A stretch of DNA of 64,000 nucleotides. It comes from Anaerobacillus alkaliphilus (GTDB lineage Bacteria > Bacillota > Bacilli > Bacillales > Anaerobacillaceae). The notes beneath the pieces were generated by a model. It had not been told where the DNA came from. It made no database searches and was given only the letters and a program-made list of their open reading frames with translations. The stretch covers positions 1-64,000 of the forward strand of contig NZ_QOUX01000030.1 of the NCBI RefSeq assembly GCF_004116265.1, written 5' to 3'. Numbering within the stretch: the first letter of the stretch is position 1; the number at the start of each line of letters is the position of its first letter. This document shows, one piece after another, positions 61,741-64,000 of this stretch. A program made the translations under genes and the position numbers.

Positions 61741-61826
61741 AGAAACACTTCCTTACTTGATAGTGTTTTGGGGAAAACCCCTAGGTACTACACTATAAAA
61801 AAACTCACAAATAGTAAATACAATTC

Positions 61827-63008
61827 TTACGTTTTTTTTATGTTTGAGCCACTTTTCTCGATAAGAATAATAATGAAGGAACCAAATAACAAAGTAGCTA
61901 AGGTAAAAAGCTGAATGAAGTAGCTTGAGAAAACAGTAATGCCACTTCCGAAGCTTGCTCCCAATAGCAAAATGAAGCTATACATAGAAATTGTTAGACT
62001 CCGGTCATGCCCGCCTTTGTAACCGATAAGTTGAATAAGGGAAGGAATAATGATTGCAACCCCTGCAACGAAAACGATAGAACCAAAAGCGATGAGGTAG
62101 ACATTTATTGTGCCACTAAATAGTAAACCTATGAGCTTTAAAGTAAGACCGAAAAGAATTGTATTCTCATAGCCGAAGCGTGTGCCAATCTTAGTAGAAT
62201 AAATAGTTATAATTAACCCAATTAGGCCAAACCCACGGACCATTAACGTCGTCGAAGGAGTAGCATCCGTATTCGTTGAAAAGAAATTTTCTAGCGCTGT
62301 ATAGTAGGCTACAAATGCTAGTAAAGTTGTAAATGTAATGAAGTAAAGTCTTTTTAAATCTTGTCGAAAAGGAATTGATATTATGGTCCTTAATAATGTT
62401 GGGATAGACCTTGATTGTTTTTGTTTCCTTGGTCGTGGAAGCTTATTTAGAGAGTAAATTAGAAGAAATGAATACAAAATTGCTAAAGTAAGAAAAATGC
62501 TCTGCCAACCATAAACGATGTTTACTGAAGAGCTTAGTAATTGACCGATGACTCCAGCTGATAAAAACCCTGTATTAATAACTCCGATTGCTATCCCGCG
62601 ATGTTCTATATTTAATACATTCAATACATATATAAATGATACAGGTGCGAATGAAGCTGCCCAAAACCCTTGTAGCGCTCTTAGGAGAAGAAGAGTAGAG
62701 AAGTTAGTCATGAAAAAGCCTGCTGCCATTAGGATGATTAGAACGAATAAGCCTGTGCAAATGGTCTCTTTTAGACCAAACCGTTCTGATAAGGGACCGA
62801 AAAAAATTAATCCACATGCGTAAAAGAATGAAAATACACTAATAGAAAGGCTAGCTTCTGAAGTTGAAATAGAAAAAGTAGTTGCTACATTTCCTAAGAG
62901 AGGGATCATGATGTAAAGATTAGAGACAATCAAAATAGCCAACATTGCAAAAATAATTAATATATGACTTAGAGTATAAGGTATATTGTTTTCTTTAGGG
63001 TTTTCCAT
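61827..63008 (-). CDS. MFS transporter, probable drug/metabolite exporter
   Basis: A 393-residue major facilitator with about twelve helices. Loop signature between TM2 and TM3: GLIFFGPLSERFGLKETI (G-x-x-x-D/E-R motif A), followed by ALQGFWAASFAPVSFIYVLN and GVINTGFLSAGVIGQLLSS (motif C-like, drug:H+ antiporter-1). Probably an AraJ/YdhP-like efflux carrier; the substrate cannot be read. It lies upstream of mgtE on the same strand with an 86-nt gap containing a GGGGTTTTCCCC hairpin. Confidence 0.85.
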   Translation of the reverse strand: MENPKENNIPYTLSHILIIFAMLAILIVSNLYIMIPLLGNVATTFSISTSEASLSISVFSFFYACGLIFFGPLSERFGLKETICTGLFVLIILMAAGFFMTNFSTLLLLRALQGFWAASFAPVSFIYVLNVLNIEHRGIAIGVINTGFLSAGVIGQLLSSSVNIVYGWQSIFLTLAILYSFLLIYSLNKLPRPRKQKQSRSIPTLLRTIISIPFRQDLKRLYFITFTTLLAFVAYYTALENFFSTNTDATPSTTLMVRGFGLIGLIITIYSTKIGTRFGYENTILFGLTLKLIGLLFSGTINVYLIAFGSIVFVAGVAIIIPSLIQLIGYKGGHDRSLTISMYSFILLLGASFGSGITVFSSYFIQLFTLATLLFGSFIIILIEKSGSNIKKT

Positions 63009-63181
63009 AGCAAATCACCTTACTTGTTAAGATTAGGGTATCAATATAGATTATGTATATGTAAAATCGTCATTAATTGCCTTTAAACATTCATAACTTG
63101 CCAGGTAGTAATAACACTATATGTAATATAATTATAGGAGTTATAGATGTACTATTTAAGAGAATAAGGTGGGCGATTTAA

Positions 63182-63586
63182 ATGAACAATTTTATCAGAT
63201 TTTTATTCTTAGGAATCTTGATGATCGTTTTTCTTACCGGTTGTAATGAAGAGGCTCTTACAGGAGTTAAGCAATTGGAGGTTAGTGATCTAAGCTATCG
63301 TATGGCGGACTCGATAAAAAACAATGATGAAGCTTTTTACATTGATGTAAGGGAAGATTATGAATTTAATGAAGCGTATATCGAGGGCTTCGTGAATTAC
63401 CCTTTGAGTTCCTTTGAACAAACCTATCAGGATCTACCTAAAGATAAAGAAATTATTGTTATTTGTAGAAGTGGAAATAGAAGTATGAAGGCAGCGGCGT
63501 TTTTAAAAGAGCAAGGCTATGAAAATGTAACCAATATAAAGGGTGCTATGCTCGATTGGAAAGGTGAGACGAAGTCAGCCAATTAA
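63182..63586 (+). CDS. Rhodanese-like lipoprotein
   Basis: A 134-residue lipoprotein: signal peptide with lipobox FLTGC (Cys21), then a single rhodanese domain (about 30-130): FYIDVREDYEFNEAYIEGFVNYPLS (in pieces), and the active-site loop VICRSGNRSMKAA, with Cys about 98. It should act as a sulfurtransferase or redox thiol protein on the outer face of the membrane. RBS is weak (GGTGGGCGATT). Monocistronic, ending at a terminator. Confidence 0.88.
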   Translation: MNNFIRFLFLGILMIVFLTGCNEEALTGVKQLEVSDLSYRMADSIKNNDEAFYIDVREDYEFNEAYIEGFVNYPLSSFEQTYQDLPKDKEIIVICRSGNRSMKAAAFLKEQGYENVTNIKGAMLDWKGETKSAN

Positions 63587-63623
63587 AACGTAGAGTGATG
63601 AACTTCATCGCTCTACGTTTTTT
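63585..63623 (+). terminator. Terminator after rhodanese lipoprotein
   Basis: AAAACGTAGAGTGATGA / TCATCGCTCTACGTTTTTT with loop ACT; includes the stop codon. Confidence 0.88.
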
Positions 63624-63635
63624 GTTTATGTAAAA

Positions 63636-63827
63636 GACTGTTTTCGAAAAGTTTGTTGCTTTCGTAAAAATCTCAAAAGCCGGAGTTTTACACAAATTAC
63701 TAAGAATTGACCACTAATTTAGTAAGTAATGCTCTTTTCTTACATAATTTATTGGCTGATATCTTCATCTGGGGTATTTTTCCAATAATTTCAGGATAGA
63801 AAAGCCACAATGTTTACGGAAAGAGCC
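63636..63827. mobile_element. MITE-like element, copy 2 (192 bp)
   Basis: Same length and orientation as the copy at 44946-45137, about 13 differences by eye. Ends GACTGTTTTCGAAAAG and TTTACGGAAAGAGCC, imperfect inverted repeats. Flanked by ATGTAAAA (left) and ATGCAAAA (right), a 7/8 match that fits an 8-bp target duplication. Non-coding. Confidence 0.83.
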
Positions 63828-63885
63828 ATGCAAAAAAGACAGAACTGGTAACGAATGAGGTGACTTCAGCCTCTAAACATAAGCA

Positions 63886-63917
63886 AAACCACTAGGGAAG
63901 CCCTAGTGGTTTGTTCA
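63886..63917. terminator. Terminator of the partial gene at the window end
   Basis: Stem AAACCACTAGGG-AAG-CCCTAGTGGTTT. On the minus strand it follows the stop codon of the truncated gene. Confidence 0.85.
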
Positions 63918-64000
63918 TTATTTAATTAGATAGTTAAATACAGGTGAACCTGGTGGTGCATTAACAATCATATCGTAAACCGGAATGGTGTAAGCGAAAA
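63918..64000 (-). CDS. C-terminal fragment of an unidentified protein (partial)
   Basis: The last 26 codons of a minus-strand gene that runs off the window; the visible end reads FAYTIPVYDMIVNAPPGSPV then FNYLIK and a TAA stop. A terminator directly downstream supports it being real. No family could be assigned from this short piece. Confidence 0.6.
   Translation of the reverse strand, partial: FAYTIPVYDMIVNAPPGSPVFNYLIK

Noticed and set aside
61741-61826. M-box Mg2+ riboswitch before mgtE
   Set aside because: The gap is only 86 nt and lacks the conserved M-box core.

Overview
The window is AT-rich Bacillaceae chromosome, probably from an alkaliphilic, facultatively or strictly anaerobic spore-former. 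Supporting this are the order sigW-rsiW-cdaA-cdaR-glmM-glmS (as in Bacillus subtilis), a Spo0E-type phosphatase, a GerMN lipoprotein, a spore-type Mn catalase, a BH0509-family small protein, GbsR/OpuA, RocR/RocADF and strong GGAGG ribosome binding sites. A selenocysteine formate dehydrogenase with a complete molybdenum supply set suggests anaerobic or redox-flexible growth; an Anaerobacillus-like genus would fit, but that is inference.

Layout. 1-1565: 3' end of a 23S rRNA, 5S rRNA and eleven tRNAs. 1602-9072: spo0E-like gene, ECF sigma W with its anti-sigma, the c-di-AMP cyclase operon and glmM, then glmS under a self-cleaving glmS ribozyme. 9107-12675: metallo-hydrolase, lipoprotein, Mn catalase and DHH phosphoesterase. 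12732-21427: formate dehydrogenase island. A tatA and a histidine-rich membrane protein face away from fdhD, fdhA (in-frame UGA = selenocysteine, with a bacterial SECIS hairpin), fdhB, an NrfD-type fdhC, fdhE and mobA. 21767-29724: a c-di-GMP-I riboswitch and terminator in front of a Tad/Flp pilus locus (DUF192, flp, prepilin peptidase, tadE, tadG, cpaB, cpaE, cpaF, tadB, tadC). 29765-32247: molybdate transporter modABC, convergent with the pilus genes.

32432-39370: a signalling and polysaccharide cluster: Hpt-REC-GGDEF-REC diguanylate cyclase, membrane-anchored HEAT-repeat protein, processive family-2 glycosyltransferase, single-domain response regulator and hybrid histidine kinase. A separate OmpR-type two-component pair follows (39458-41562). 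41579-43876: flavin reductase, GerMN lipoprotein, BH0509 protein and DUF456 protein. 44021-48042: glycine betaine transporter opuA and divergent gbsR. 48230-52883: sigX-rsiX, a YfhP-like membrane protein and a chemoreceptor. 52962-60346: YitT protein, a 41-residue membrane peptide, then RocR divergent from the sigma-54-dependent arginine/proline catabolic genes rocA, rocD, putM and rocF. 60400-64000: mgtE, an MFS transporter, a rhodanese lipoprotein and the end of one more gene.

The genes link into three themes. (1) Formate oxidation: Sec-containing Tat-exported FdhA, FdhB and FdhC, with FdhD/FdhE/MobA maturation and ModABC supplying molybdenum. (2) Cyclic-di-GMP surface behaviour: the window holds a likely producer (GGDEF protein with an RxxD I-site), a sensor (riboswitch), and two outputs (Tad pilus, putative exopolysaccharide synthase). 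(3) Envelope and osmotic control: SigW, SigX, c-di-AMP synthesis and OpuA.

Other non-coding structure: two copies of a 192-bp MITE-like element (about 93% identical) with terminal inverted repeats and 8-bp target duplications, and a 101-nt near-perfect palindrome after fdhC. No CRISPR array, prophage or intact transposase gene was seen. All calls come from reading the sequence; no database search was run.
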